Assembly: GCA_907165275.2 (NCBI GenBank)
Contig: OU015660.1
Coordinates: 5,334,501-5,398,500, forward strand
DNA from: Zygaena filipendulae
Lineage: Eukaryota > Arthropoda > Insecta > Lepidoptera > Zygaenidae
Length of the DNA stretch: 64,000 nt
Reading direction: 5' to 3'
The position numbers were made by a program, and so were the translations under genes. Below, piece by piece: positions 1 to 11,203 of this stretch (positions are counted from its first letter, which is position 1; the number at the start of each line of letters is the position of its first letter). The notes beneath the pieces are model-generated. The model ran no database searches and was not told the DNA's origin. It saw nothing but the letters and a program-made list of their open reading frames with translations.

Positions 1-2000
1 ATGATTTCATTTATCTTTAGGTCTTTCTTCCATAAATGGTAAGGGCTAAAGACAGAGACACCTACTAAATAAAAAATAACGTTTAATTTTATTTAAGATG
101 AAATTTGTCCAATGAAACAAAATATTAATTACGTACTCATCATAGAACTTCTAGCACTAGAAAGCCCTTCCAGAAATTGAAATTTGGCACGTACGTTTCT
201 TTTGATTCCCTGATGTTTGTTATAAAAGATTTTTCAAAATTTTCCCTAAATGGGTAATGGGGAGAGAGGTTATATGGGAAAAGCAAAAGTTTTTAATAGT
301 AAAACTGCTATTTCATTGTCATAATGACTATTCTAATCGTAATTTTCATATAATAAGGACCGTTATTAATGTAAGCTGAAATTATTTTGTTACAACAAAA
401 TAATTTGACCCCAATCGGAAAATATGATAGTAGTTTTTACAAAATAGTTATGATTCCTGCCTTTATCGTTGATGTTTTAAATTTTCCCAGCTGAGAGTAA
501 ATGCATTCAAAGATTCTAACACTGTCAAATGGTTATACATAATATACTGATGGACAAAAAGACAATTTTATTCTGTAATTAATATTCTGTAGGTAACTAG
601 TAATTTACGAATCACTATAAATTGCAATTATATAGAAATTCGGGCACCTAGACGAGGTCATCATATTTTTTTATACAAAAAACATCAAATTTTATTTTCA
701 CTACTATCGTTACGGGACAATACAGTGTTAATAATAATGTTTCAAGTAAATTACTTGGTTCACATTGAAACATCAGTTACATAGCATAGGTAGATATATT
801 ATAAAGTAGGAAATATGTCGAAAGCTATATCGTACAAGTATATTTCTAACACTGGTATGTTATTTTCAACTATACAATCATTGAATAACATTTCATATTT
901 TTGTATCTTATGTTGTAATAAATTTCATTCAATGTAACTATTTATTGAGATTTAAAAGCAATTATACTATATTACATATTGCATTCATTATGTATTGTAT
1001 AAAATAAATAATAAAATATCTAACTAAAACAAATAAAAATTATAAGACAGGCCAGGCGAACAACAAAATGAATCAATAGGGACAATATTACTGCACTCGC
1101 CCATATTTATTTTACCTAATTAAATTGATTATAACATCAACTTCAATATTCAATAAAGTCATAACAGTATAACTTAATGTATAATTCTACTGGAACCGAG
1201 TTAAAGCTTTATCAAAAATCCATATTAATTTAAATAACAAAAAAATGCGAATCATGATAATAATAAGAAGAAATTAAACAGTAATAAATATTTGATCATT
1301 ATACGGTTTATGTCTATAAAGAGAATTGTGACGCATCGATGGTTCAAAAACGAATTGTAGAGTTGCTTGTTACTCTTTCTATAGCTTGCAAACTAAGCCA
1401 CAGTGAGGCAATCAACAATTTGGTAACGAAATTAAACTGATTAGATAACAGAGGTACGATTTAACAATAGTTAAGTAGAGTCAAAAAACATAATTACAAA
1501 ATAGTAATATTTAATACATTATTGCAACCATCTAAAAATTTTCTCTCCCATCGGTGACGTCTGCATTGATTCTCAATTCGCACATATTATGTAGTTTAAA
1601 GAAGACTCAAATACATAGGTAATAATTAGATCTAAATTCTAGACATAATAATATCAGGAATCGTTATCTACTCACAAACTTAGTCTCATTACAAATACAG
1701 AACATAGTTTTTCGTAATTAATTAATACTATACACAAATCGACAACACACTATCTTATTTATGAGATTCTCTGGGACCACGGCGCACCCGACCGAGTTGC
1801 AGCCAGGGACCATTACGTACGAAACGGCACGGCTAATAACGTTCCTCTATCGCGACAGGTAACATAGTATTGGACGTTTAATAATCCTTTCAGAACCTTT
1901 AAGTACAACACACACTTGAGTCCTATGGAACTTGTCCTTTCCAATGGATTTAGCTAGCTATACCGTGGTGAACAGGATAAGTCCCAGAGAAGGGCGCGGG
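1..2000. other. Abd-B 3' flank; no other gene seen
   Basis: This is AT-rich sequence downstream of the Abd-B stop codon. The part next to 2001 is presumably 3' untranslated region. Beyond that I see no open frame, RNA gene or repeat that I can name. Confidence 0.5.
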
Positions 2001-2395
2001 TCACTGATGGTGCTTGACTGGCGGTGCGTGGTGCAACGCCACGTGGTGCGGCGCGTGGTGGTGACCAGCGTGGTGGTTGTGGTTGTTCGCATTCGAATTA
2101 TTATTATTGTTTTGCGCCGCTTGCGCAGCCTGCCTCTGCGAGTTTTTCTTATTCTTCATTCGTCTGTTCTGGAACCATATTTTCACCTGTCTCTCGGTCA
2201 GGTTGAGATTCCGCGCGAGCTCCCACCTCTTTTGTTTTGACACGTACGCGTTAAAGAGGAACTCTTTCTCTAACTCGAGAGTTTGATACTTAGAGTATGG
2301 TTTGCGTTTCTTCCGCACAGTCACTTGTCCGGTCCATTCCAAAGGATTCGACGAGCCACATCCTACTCCCACACCGACTGACATTGATAAGGAAC
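2001..2395 (-). CDS. Abd-B: Abdominal-B, last coding exon with the homeodomain
   Basis: This exon encodes the DNA-binding end of the posterior Hox transcription factor Abd-B, which acts in the nucleus to specify posterior abdominal and genital segments (known for the family). A full 60-residue homeodomain lies at about 2139-2318, residues 216-275 of the predicted protein. It has the posterior-class N-terminal arm [10 protein letters not shown] and recognition helix 3 [16 protein letters not shown] with Gln50 and Asn51. The linker just before it ([11 protein letters not shown]) matches insect Abd-B almost exactly. After the homeodomain comes a Gln/Asn run and a His-rich tail ending KHHQ-stop, like Drosophila Abd-B. 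On the minus strand the acceptor is a pyrimidine run ending TTTTGTGCAG before GTTCCTTATC. The split codon G|GT (Gly) restores frame with the upstream exon. The first canonical AATAAA downstream on this strand is near 1106-1111, and an ATTAAA variant lies near 1876-1881, so the 3' end is unresolved. Confidence 0.97.
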
Positions 2396-4741
2396 CTGCA
2401 CAAAAAAGAAACAGTAGTTTAGATAGATTATAATAGATTGAACCTGAAGATAGATCGCACTATTTTCATTGTTTGTAGAGCTACACGTCAATAAAGCAGT
2501 GAGATCTGATTCAATCGAATAAATATTTGCAGACACGAATGTACCAATCTATTGTTAAAACAAACGTCAACTGTTTTGTTTCTGATACGCTTGCCAATCT
2601 TGTTAAAGGACGAATTCCTTGGTTGAATACAATACGTATACAATAGTTAAGTAGACCAATGGAAACATAAACTTAACAAGCTAAATTCTGTTACATTTGG
2701 TCTAGGTACCTATTTAGTTGAAATCGTATACGCAAGTACCTAATACACTGACCATTTTACTTTTAACTAGCCTAACTAGCTATTTATATGCAGTATTCAT
2801 AGAATCAATTGTGGGCTTGCACTCGGCGTGTCAGAAGTTGCACAGTGCAGTTTTATTATATAAGCGGTCCTTTTGATGAGATCACCAACGTAACTTTGTA
2901 TGCTGCACACGACCTTCTCGATAGTCACCGCGTGCTACATACTGCACCATTTCCTATTATACAGAACGGTACAGGGTATATGGACGTTGCGAAATAGATG
3001 CCTCATTGTCTAGCGGATGAATGCTCACAAGCATACGTCGTAAACGGACACTTACATCTCAAGCTTCAAAATGAATATGTGACTAAATAGCATGCGTGAC
3101 AACTAATGTCAGTCTTCGATATTACACTGATGTGTAGATACCTATGTATTTCAAAATGTTCATTGTTGTTGTAACTAAACAAATTAATGCAAAATTGACA
3201 TATTACAATGTGTTATGTAAGTTTTTTTTTCCTTCTATTACACAAGCATTTGTTATAAATGTCGTAAAATATTATCTATAATACGTTCTGTGTGAATATC
3301 TTTCGCGATACTTGGTTAAATATTACTTACATGTCACTCATGAATTATATATACCTATTACAGATAGTAAGTATAAAAGTAAACGACCATAAATTGACTT
3401 TCTTGGAATGAATCATGTAAGATCAACAATGTAAAGACTTCGAGGTTATAGCTACAAAAACATACCTACGAATACTAATATAAAGAGACTTGGATACTTC
3501 TAGCATAGGAACTGTTTATTTTGTTTATTGTGTTGGCATTTCACTATATTCACTTTCGAACGAATAATATTCACACTAAAGTGAAATGTTATACCTGCTA
3601 TTTACTCCAATGAACAAAATCTTCGAGTTCTTTTATTACATACTTTTATTTGCAATATTCGAACTTGTATATCTTGCGGTTTGAAATATTGCAAAATTGT
3701 TAACCTAACTAATATGTTATCGTTGAAATTTTAATTCAAAATGATTTTGTTTTTTATTTGTTGTGCTTTTGATATAAAAGAAGCTCACGTAATTTATATA
3801 AATAATGAAATTTACAAAACTTATTGCTTCTTGAAAGAAATAAAATTTAGTCATAAACTATCACCACTCTAGGAGATAGCTAGTGAATAGTGAATACGGC
3901 TTCAAAGAGTGATATGTACAAACAAAAATAAAATGTTTCATTTTGTCATGAGTCATATTTACATCTTCACAAATGTTCAAAAATTTTAAAAATGTACGTC
4001 TAAAAGACTAAAATTTTCTTTAGCAGTGGTAAATTACCGATTGTATAAATATAAAGACGACACAATGACAATTCGACTTGTCAATTATGAGGGGATAGGT
4101 AGCGATCAGCGGCAATAAAAGTGTGGGTTCTCTTCGGCCATAAAAGTTTTCTACTATACCCAACCGCGAGCTTTGTCTACGTATTTCGCGTACAAAATTA
4201 CTTAAGCGTTTGTAAAATAAGGTCGTAAGTGTATTGCATTAGAACATAAGGATCAAATTCCAATGACAGTTTGGTATGTAACCGAAAAAGATTATGTTTT
4301 TGCCATCCGCTGAGACTCAAAGGTATAATTGAAACGTGCTTTTGTCTCTACGTGAATACCTACTATAATAATATAACCTGTTTTGCAATTTACGATGCAT
4401 GATAACAATTTTTTGCATCTTCATCTCAATGGCGACGAAAGTGAGTTTTGTCAATGTTTTTTTTGCAAAATGGAAAAACGCTAATGTGGTCTGGTTACGA
4501 AAAACTTTTCTCTAGTCGTGTTTAACACACGAGCTCGTTTAACAAAGTCATTTCTTAACCGTTTACTAAGCAGTAACTCCACAAAGTCAATGTCAACTTC
4601 AGGTGGGTCATAAACACACAATCATAAAGTGACGTGAACACTCGTATAACTTTTTCAACAATTGTTTCCTTTTAATGGCCCATAAGTATGCACATTTTAC
4701 GCAAAATTATGTCAAGTTACACCTCTGCCGTAACAGAGGCG

Positions 4742-5213
4742 CGATAAACCCATCTTTATGGTTAGGCGGCGATCGAAAGTGAACTAGTGGCGCACGTTTA
4801 TGAATGGAGCCTTTTTATTGCTTTCATATTGACATGCCGGTTGTACCGCGGTTTCGTAATTACTATATACGAACGTAGTAACGCGATTTAGGAAAGAAAC
4901 CAGTATTATTGCATGTCTATGACGTCGTTGCGGGTTTATGATATCATAAAAGTGTTACATATCTCCGAGAGGCGACGAATGTATCAGCTCTTATGCAAAA
5001 CAGTCGGCCACTCGCCGTCTCGTACTCTCTTACTCCTTCGGCCGTAGTTTTATCGCCTCATCATCCTAGAATGTGTTTATTGTAGGCAGTATTTGGTTTA
5101 TTGCTACTACTCAAAGATCCTAAGTTTATTGTCTTAACGCTCAGGTGTCGTGTTTATTTATTAGTTATACATTTTTATTGGCGCTTTATTTTACGTTAAA
5201 CTTTAATTTATTG
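4742..5213. promoter_or_regulatory. Intronic cluster of posterior-Hox/Caudal-type sites
   Basis: Twelve matches to TTTAT followed by TG, GG, CG or GA (either strand) lie within about 470 bp. TTTATTG is at 4814, 5076, 5097, 5125, 5174 and 5207, and TTTATGG is at 4755. TTTATCG is at 4742 (reverse) and 5049. TTTATGA is at 4797, 4935 and 4944 (reverse). Two more (4113 and 4138, both reverse) lie just outside. TTTATTG and TTTATGG are the known preferred sites of Abd-B-class homeodomains and are close to Caudal sites. The position inside the Abd-B intron suggests an autoregulatory or Caudal-driven enhancer; that role is inference. Confidence 0.4.
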
Positions 5214-5222
5214 TCGGTTGTG

Positions 5223-5232
5223 TAGCGCCACC
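5223..5232 (-). promoter_or_regulatory. CTCF-like core motif
   Basis: TAGCGCCACC on the plus strand reads GGTGGCGCTA on the minus strand, close to the insect CTCF core. It lies at the edge of the intronic Hox-site cluster. One motif alone is weak evidence. Confidence 0.25.
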
Positions 5233-5733
5233 GTTTTACATTGCCTATAAAACGGTGCTTACGGTTCGTTTTTAAACATTTGTAGCACGTGTTTGGTTCA
5301 TTCATCAAATTTATGGAGGTCTGTGGGAAACTGTTTCGATTTGGGCTTTCGACAAGTCTAAGCGCTATACCTACCTAAATTCACAATTAGGACCAAATTG
5401 ATTAAAAGGGTACCTTAATTAATTTACTGCTTACAGACGATTTTAAATCATCATTAACAAAAAATTAATTTTTGTACCGGATCTACTTACATTTGCATGA
5501 ATTTTAATTTCTGACAAAAATAATATCTTTATTAAAGGTACAAGAGTATTATCATCAAGCTGGCTATTGAAATAAAAAAATTAACATGAAATGATGTTAC
5601 ACCTCAGCGAATATCGTGCAAAAAGTGCATCTGTGTGTATACTTGCTCCACTCTACCGATTACCGCAGCGGTGTGCGTACACACACACATACCTAAACGC
5701 AAGTAAACTGCCTTGTGTGCGTGCCGCTGGTAA

Positions 5734-5748
5734 CGCCATCTAGTAGCG
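5734..5748 (-). promoter_or_regulatory. CTCF-like motif in the Abd-B intron
   Basis: CGCCATCTAGTAGCG reads CTAGATGGCG on the minus strand, resembling the AGATGGCG core of insect CTCF. It lies about 340 bp downstream of the N-terminal coding exon. CTCF sites are known at Abd-B domain boundaries in Drosophila; binding here is untested. Confidence 0.3.
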
Positions 5749-6089
5749 ACCAGCGCTCAGAACATAGGGTCAAGGTTAATGAACTCATAATTTTTACAAT
5801 ACTTACAAATCTATCTATATAAACAATATTCTAAAATTTGCACTGTCAATCGAGGAAAAATAAAGAAGTTTAAAATATTCAATTCCAAATCTAGCATTCG
5901 TTACCAAAGTTGTTTGTAAATTTAGGAATTGTTTTGCTCTACAATACCTGTTTTTCTCCTGAGGTTCTCTACATAGTACCGATAAGTTCAGTTTAGATTA
6001 CAAATAGTGTGGCAATCGTAGCAACGAACGTGAATGCGAGATTTGTGAAAATTGCAAATTTATATTTTTATCAAATCTTATATACTGAC

Positions 6090-6657
6090 CGGGTAATGTT
6101 CCTGGGGGTGGATAGGGTGCACTCGATCCTGACTCGGGTGGATAGTTTCGTAGGCCATACGCATCATGTGAGAAGCCTGACGCTTCTGAGATTGCCGTCC
6201 GTCGTTCTTCACCACCGACGTACGGCAGGGGCTGGTCGCCACGCGGTGCCCCATATGGGTAGTTCCAACACGGCTGAGAAAATCCTTGATGACATCCGCC
6301 ATCCGCATAGGGCTTGTATTCTCCGCTGCTCGTTGGCCAGAAGGGCAACGACGATTTGCGTTCTCTGTCCACCGGTAGGTTGTAGTACGTGGGCCCTGTT
6401 GGGTACTGATGCTCGAAGGACGCAGACGCATCGGGGGGATAACCCCAAGGTTGCTGCGGATGCCTGATAACTCCAGCCTCCGGCTCGTACCGCTTGGCGG
6501 GGATGTGGAGCGGTGGCTGCGGGGGGTTGGAGCCAACGGAGGCCGGCGAGGCGCTGGAGGCTGAAGGGGGCGCCGCGGCGGGAGCAGCCGGTGGGGAGCC
6601 TCCGGGCGGCGACGCGTGCGCCTCCTCGTATAGCGCGCCGCCGACCCCGTTCATCAT
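6090..6657 (-). CDS. Abd-B: Abdominal-B, N-terminal coding exon
   Basis: This is the low-complexity N-terminal half of Abd-B, presumed to carry activation and cofactor functions. I place the start at the ATG at 6657 (protein begins MMNGVGGALYEEA). It is the first in-frame ATG, and it sits in a good context (ACC before ATG). The frame stays open upstream to about 6900 but only through GTG codons, so a longer spliced N-terminus is possible. Visible landmarks are an Ala/Pro/Ser-rich stretch (about residues 12-45), the motif PLHIPAKR, which matches Drosophila Abd-B PLHIPAIR, a tryptophan motif QQPWGYP in place of the YPWM of anterior Hox proteins, and Tyr/Pro-rich sequence ending PPPGTLPG. The donor on the minus strand is CCCG|GTCAGTATA at 6090/6089, phase 1, which fits the phase of the homeobox exon. 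This exon gives 189 codons plus one base, for a spliced protein of 320 residues. Confidence 0.88.
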
Positions 6658-7460
6658 GGTCCACCAGGCCGGCCCCGCGGAGTGGCCGGACGCGGGCGCT
6701 GGCGACGCGGCGGCCGCGTCGCAGGGCGCGCCGAGGCCCCCGACATGGTTGTCAGGGTACAGGGTGGCGGCCGGGCAAGCCACGGGGATCGTAAATGTCA
6801 CCGGCCGGTTCACGCGCGCCGCGGGCACATCGCACCGCGCACACACGCGTCCCACAACACGAGGCGGCACATGAAAATTAAAACGCGAATCCCGATTTAG
6901 CTAGCCTATCCACCACTGAAATATAACAGACACAAATATTACTGCCAATACGAATAGTTCTTTTCTTTTTGTGCTGCTCAACTCGTCGAGTTTCCGCACC
7001 GAACAGTCACTGATTTTAAATTGGTAATTAGCATTTAATAATCAAATTTCATTAAGAAACTATGTGTCTACGTTTGTTTTATAAAATTGTCGACGTTTTT
7101 GTCTTTTTCTAGCTTTATTATTTTCCGCACCGTCGACTAAAATTGTTAAAGTTTTGATTTCAATGGAACGCGAGTGTTCTTTTTTGAAATTTATTTTGGA
7201 AATGAAAATATTGTTGCAACGTTACGATGTTGACGCGATCGTAATGCGAGTGTCGTCTGATATGGAACACGCGAAGCGCGCTGTCGGCGGCGCGGTCGAG
7301 CGCGGAGTGATGGCGGCGCGTGGCAGTGTGGCGGCGCAGCACTCGGCACACACGCGCGCACACCCGCGCAGACATCTAGCGGCGGGTGGCGGAACCAGCG
7401 ACGTGTCGCTTCATAGTACAAACCTAGCAATCTACCGGGCGGGCGGCGATCCACTAAAAA
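6658..7460 (-). promoter_or_regulatory. Abd-B: Abd-B leader and candidate promoter region
   Basis: This stretch upstream of the chosen start codon is CpG-rich at 6658-6870 and again at about 7190-7460, unlike the AT-rich surroundings. On the minus strand a possible initiator (ATCAGTGACTG, about 7005-7015) is followed about 28 bases later by AGTTG, one base off ideal spacing for a downstream promoter element. The string TTTCCGCACCG occurs twice, near 6991 and 7123. A possible splice acceptor (TTATATTTCAG) lies just above 6915, which would make 6658-6915 the end of a second exon. No TATA box is convincing. The true start site cannot be fixed from sequence alone. Confidence 0.4.
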
Positions 7461-7976
7461 CTCTACATTCCTTTGGAGTAGCATCTCAAAATCCATACTA
7501 GTAATAGTTTTAAGAGAAAAGATTAAATTTTTAGTATGTTTGTTTTTTTGTAATGGATAAACTCAAAACTATTAAAATGATTTTAAAAATTCCTTATATG
7601 AAGCTATACAGTGTGCTTGAGTGCCATAGAGTATTTTTATCCCGGGATTCCCTCATAAATTCCAAAATTAATGTGTGTGAAATTGGAAGGGATCGACTAG
7701 TGTTTATAATGGATACAGTCACGGAAAAAAAAAAGTTAAAGAATCTTAATTTTTTTTGTGTAAATTAGCTAAATATAAAAAACAAAAAAGTCAGAATAAT
7801 ATTACTTAAATTAAGTATATGATTTTATAACTAATAACATGTCATAAAACTGAGGAGTGTTAGATACCTAGCTGTTGGTTCTATGACCTCTCTACGCGTA
7901 GCGCATGTCTGCCGAAAAGGGTTGTCGAAAACGGAGGCGCGGGTGCGTAGTAAAGCGATTAATGGTGGCTAAATAG

Positions 7977-8110
7977 CCATAAACTGTCGTTTAACCAAAC
8001 TGCAAGCGAGCGTCACTAGACCATCGCCGAGTTGCCACCAATAAAAAACGCGAGACTTTATGACGGCAACTCACTCACATTTTATTGTGAGCATAAACTT
8101 AATTTTATCG
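7977..8110. promoter_or_regulatory. Upstream cluster of posterior-Hox/Caudal-type sites
   Basis: Six TTTATN-type sites lie within about 135 bp: CCATAAA at 7977, CAATAAA at 8039, TTTATGA at 8057, TTTATTG at 8081, GCATAAA at 8091 and TTTATCG at 8104. The one at 8081 lies in the loop of a small hairpin with CTCACA/TGTGAG arms. The surroundings are GC-richer than the flanks. This is the same site type as in the Abd-B intron, about 1 kb upstream of the candidate promoter. Confidence 0.35.
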
Positions 8111-10874
8111 TCTGTTAATTTCACCACAAATAATGATACTAGGTTCTAGATTAAATTATATAATTTCATTTTTACTACCAATGTCAATGACACCGTTTGT
8201 TCTAATGCCACAGATTTTTATGTAGATTTCAATGTTTGTTTACTTACTTTTATTTGCAAATGCATTTGAATATGAAATGCATATGTAAACCTATGATTAC
8301 CATTACCAACTGCAGTACGTCACCTACGTATGGTTGTTTTAATGTTTATTTATTATAATCATAGTGAACATTATTATGATGGATGGAGTTCAAAACATTT
8401 TTTTTAGCAAATGCGGTTTGTCTTTTTTTTATATGCAAACTTCACGCAGAAATTCGCTTTGGCTGTCCATATTTTGTTTTTCTCATATACCTAGGACGTG
8501 TTAATTTCTATCAAAACATTACACAATAGTAAGGAAATTGGATACTAATTATGTATATAAACCTGGCATATTATTATGACTGAAAGATTAGTTGAGAAAA
8601 GTCACATCGGTTAACTTAATGAAGTAATCAACGAATAGAATCGAAAGACTCCCCTATGTAGTTAAGATTCTGAAAGAAATACAATCATGTAATACAACCA
8701 CTAAAGAACATTACTAACGATATTTCACACCTTGCTAAAGACATGTTCTGTTTACACAAGACACGGCTATAAAATATATTATCAGCAGGACAAAAGAAAA
8801 ACATACACGATACAATGGGGTGAGAAAAGTTACCATTCTTTTTAAAAACGTGAACAAATTTATACACTTATTATGGTAATAGAAACCGAATTGTCAAAAT
8901 AAAATGCACGATTCGATGTCACCGGTTCAATAAAATAAATGTAATTTCCCACACTTGTCCGTACTCTATTCTGTCACACATACGTGTAATTACTGCGTAT
9001 ATGACAAAAGATGAATGCCGACAAAAGAATAGTATATGTAAGCAATAAATTCGCAACAGTTGTGAACGTGTCAACACTGTTAATAATATGGATTAATGGG
9101 GGTAACTCGTACGTTTTGTTAGCCTGTATTTTAGCTATGGAATCTGAACTATACGAGTGTGTTGATTTGTGGAATGAATCCACCCATTTTGCAGGTAGAA
9201 TATCTAATAAAGACTCTTAGAAAAAAGCTATAGTCTGCAGTTATACATGAGTGAATTTGAAAAACTCCTCGATCTACTGCGATAGAAAGCATTATATTAT
9301 ATGCTAAAACAGGATATACCTACCTATCTTACTACCAATTTGCACCCTTTATTAGTCATTAAGGCTTGAGTTGAAACAGGTATTCAAATCAAGGAAACGA
9401 AGATGAAATTTTTCCAAGTTTTCTTTCTACAAAAAGAATGTAACAATCTATACTTAGTAATGCCGGAGCGGCCGAAATAAGCAGATGAGATTCATGCGTG
9501 TTGAATGACAGAAACAAACATAGGAACAAGTGTGCGCCTGAGCTTGGCCCGTCTATAAATATTTACGTTAGGCAACTATACGGGCCCATTGGTCGGCCAT
9601 ACATCGCTCACGTAAATAAAAGTACGCTTTCTTATCTCAAACATGTGTGTGGGAGTTACGCAAACGTATTTTTTCATTAGAGCAACCGATAGGTATGTAC
9701 GCTTCGAACTCGTCAAATACCTACTAGATGCTATCATAGCAAGACATGCGTTTTATAATTTAGATAAATCTTAAAACGTTTTCGACGAAGCAACTAGCTA
9801 GTTATAGAGCCACAATCTCGACACGATATTCAATGTACTTAGTTCTGTAGTTCAAAATAGTACAAAAACATTTTCCCATGAATTATGGGATTTATCCATT
9901 AGTATTCAATATTTAATGTATATAATAGGTATATAAGAAAACTTTTGACTGACTCATCGACGCCCAGCCAAAACTATTGAAGCGGGAAATACGAAATTCA
10001 AACAATAATTTTTTGTTGCGACTTTATTAAAGTGAAAGCTTTTTTTAAGTTAACTCCTGGTATGGTAAAAGGGGGGGTTAAGATTTGTCTGGGTGAGTGA
10101 AAGTACGCAAAAACAGTTAATTAATTATTATTGATAGAACTGGTTCATATGGTTCAGGATATTTTTCTAAGACATGTTAATTGGATGTATTGTGGAAAGT
10201 AAATATTACTGTGTCAAAAGATTACCTACCATTAATATAGAGTAATTGCAAGAGTTTATTTATACACGTACATATCTGTGACTTTTCGGTGATCGAACTA
10301 GTTTCCTTGAGCTTTGCGTCTTATTCAACAATTTGTATGTATGTTATTTTTCGTCGATATCTGTTCGTTTATTTCAAAGAACAATATAAATATTAAAATC
10401 AATAATCACCTTGTCGTAAACTCGCTAGCGACGTCTGCGTAAAAGGGCACGGTAACCTGTAAACAATTTTTAGTAATTATCATAAAATATCTTTAAAATA
10501 TAATGTAAAAACCTGATGGGCAACTGGAAACCGGGTCAGGTGTGCTCAACCAATAAAAATATAACGGTAAGTAACTATAAATATTTTTTACAAAATTGGG
10601 AGGCAAAGAGTATAAAATATAAAGAGGTTTGTAAGTTTTGACGTAGAGGTAATCTACTGAAACGATTCTAACAATTCTTTCACTGATAAAAAGCTACAGT
10701 AGGTAACCTTGAGAGACATAGTAAGTATACTTTTATGTCGTAGCAAAAACATTCCGCCGTTATATCGCAAATTTAAGCATGTGAAACCGCAAGGATACTA
10801 GCTAGAACAACATAAATTCCCTATTTTTCCCAAATTTTCTATTCTTTTGCAACTGGCTAACTCGTATATACACA
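8111..10874. other. Gene-free upstream DNA
   Basis: No coding frame or repeat is recognised. Open frames here are short, lack family motifs and do not look spliced. The stretch is AT-rich with isolated TAGGTA-type strings. Confidence 0.5.
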
Positions 10875-11203
10875 ATAGGCTAGTTTCCTAAATTTTCTTT
10901 TTTAGTCCGTTTTGTAGATTATTAAAAAATATTGGACACGTATTTTTTTTTTTTTATGTAACCAAAAAATAACGGAGATATATCAAGTCGAAATTTCACA
11001 TGACGTCACGCCTCGCAACAGTTTGTTCGCACGTTATAGCGAGCTGTGACATCACGAGTCCCCCACCCTAAACTTTAATGCGCTTTATCTATGCATATTT
11101 CCATTATTTTAAAAAAGCAAAAAATACGTGTCTTTTATTTTTTTATTATCTAACTGACGGACTAAATAGAATTTTGATTTTTTTACCCAGGAAACTAGCC
11201 TAT
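10875..11203 (+). mobile_element. Fold-back MITE, copy 1
   Basis: This is a non-autonomous element whose two halves are inverted copies of each other. The ends are ATAGGCTAGTTTCC and its complement GGAAACTAGCCTAT, with a TA at each edge as expected for Tc1/mariner-type insertion. Further in, TTAGTCCGT and GACACGTATTTTTT on the left pair with ACGGACTAA and AAAAAATACGTGTC on the right, so the arms exceed 110 bp. The centre carries a TGACGTCAC palindrome and the string CCCCCACCCTAAACTTTAAT. It has no coding capacity. A second copy lies at about 62974-63303 in the same orientation. Confidence 0.75.

Larger units (their letters stand above)
2396..6089 (-). other. Abd-B: Abd-B intron
   Basis: The single intron between the two recognised coding exons is 3,694 bp and begins GT (GTCAGT) and ends AG on the minus strand. 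I see no further coding exon inside it. It is not uniform. 2400-4080 is AT-rich with nothing I recognise. About 4085-5270 is richer in GC and holds repeated TTTATTG, TTTATGG and TTTATCG strings on both strands. About 5640-5760 contains a short CA/GT-rich stretch and a CTCF-like string. Confidence 0.85.

Noticed and set aside
1932..2286. Plus-strand frames across 1932-2286
   Set aside because: They are antisense shadows of the Abd-B homeobox exon with repetitive hydrophobic translations.
5998..6870. 290-codon open frame taken as a complete gene
   Set aside because: It starts at GTG, reads through the splice donor at 6090/6089 into the intron, and is better explained as the Abd-B exon 6090-6657.
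6009..6900. Several 70-150 codon frames on both strands across the GC-rich exon
   Set aside because: High GC removes stop codons by chance; none has a domain, and only the frame continuous with the homeodomain is supported.
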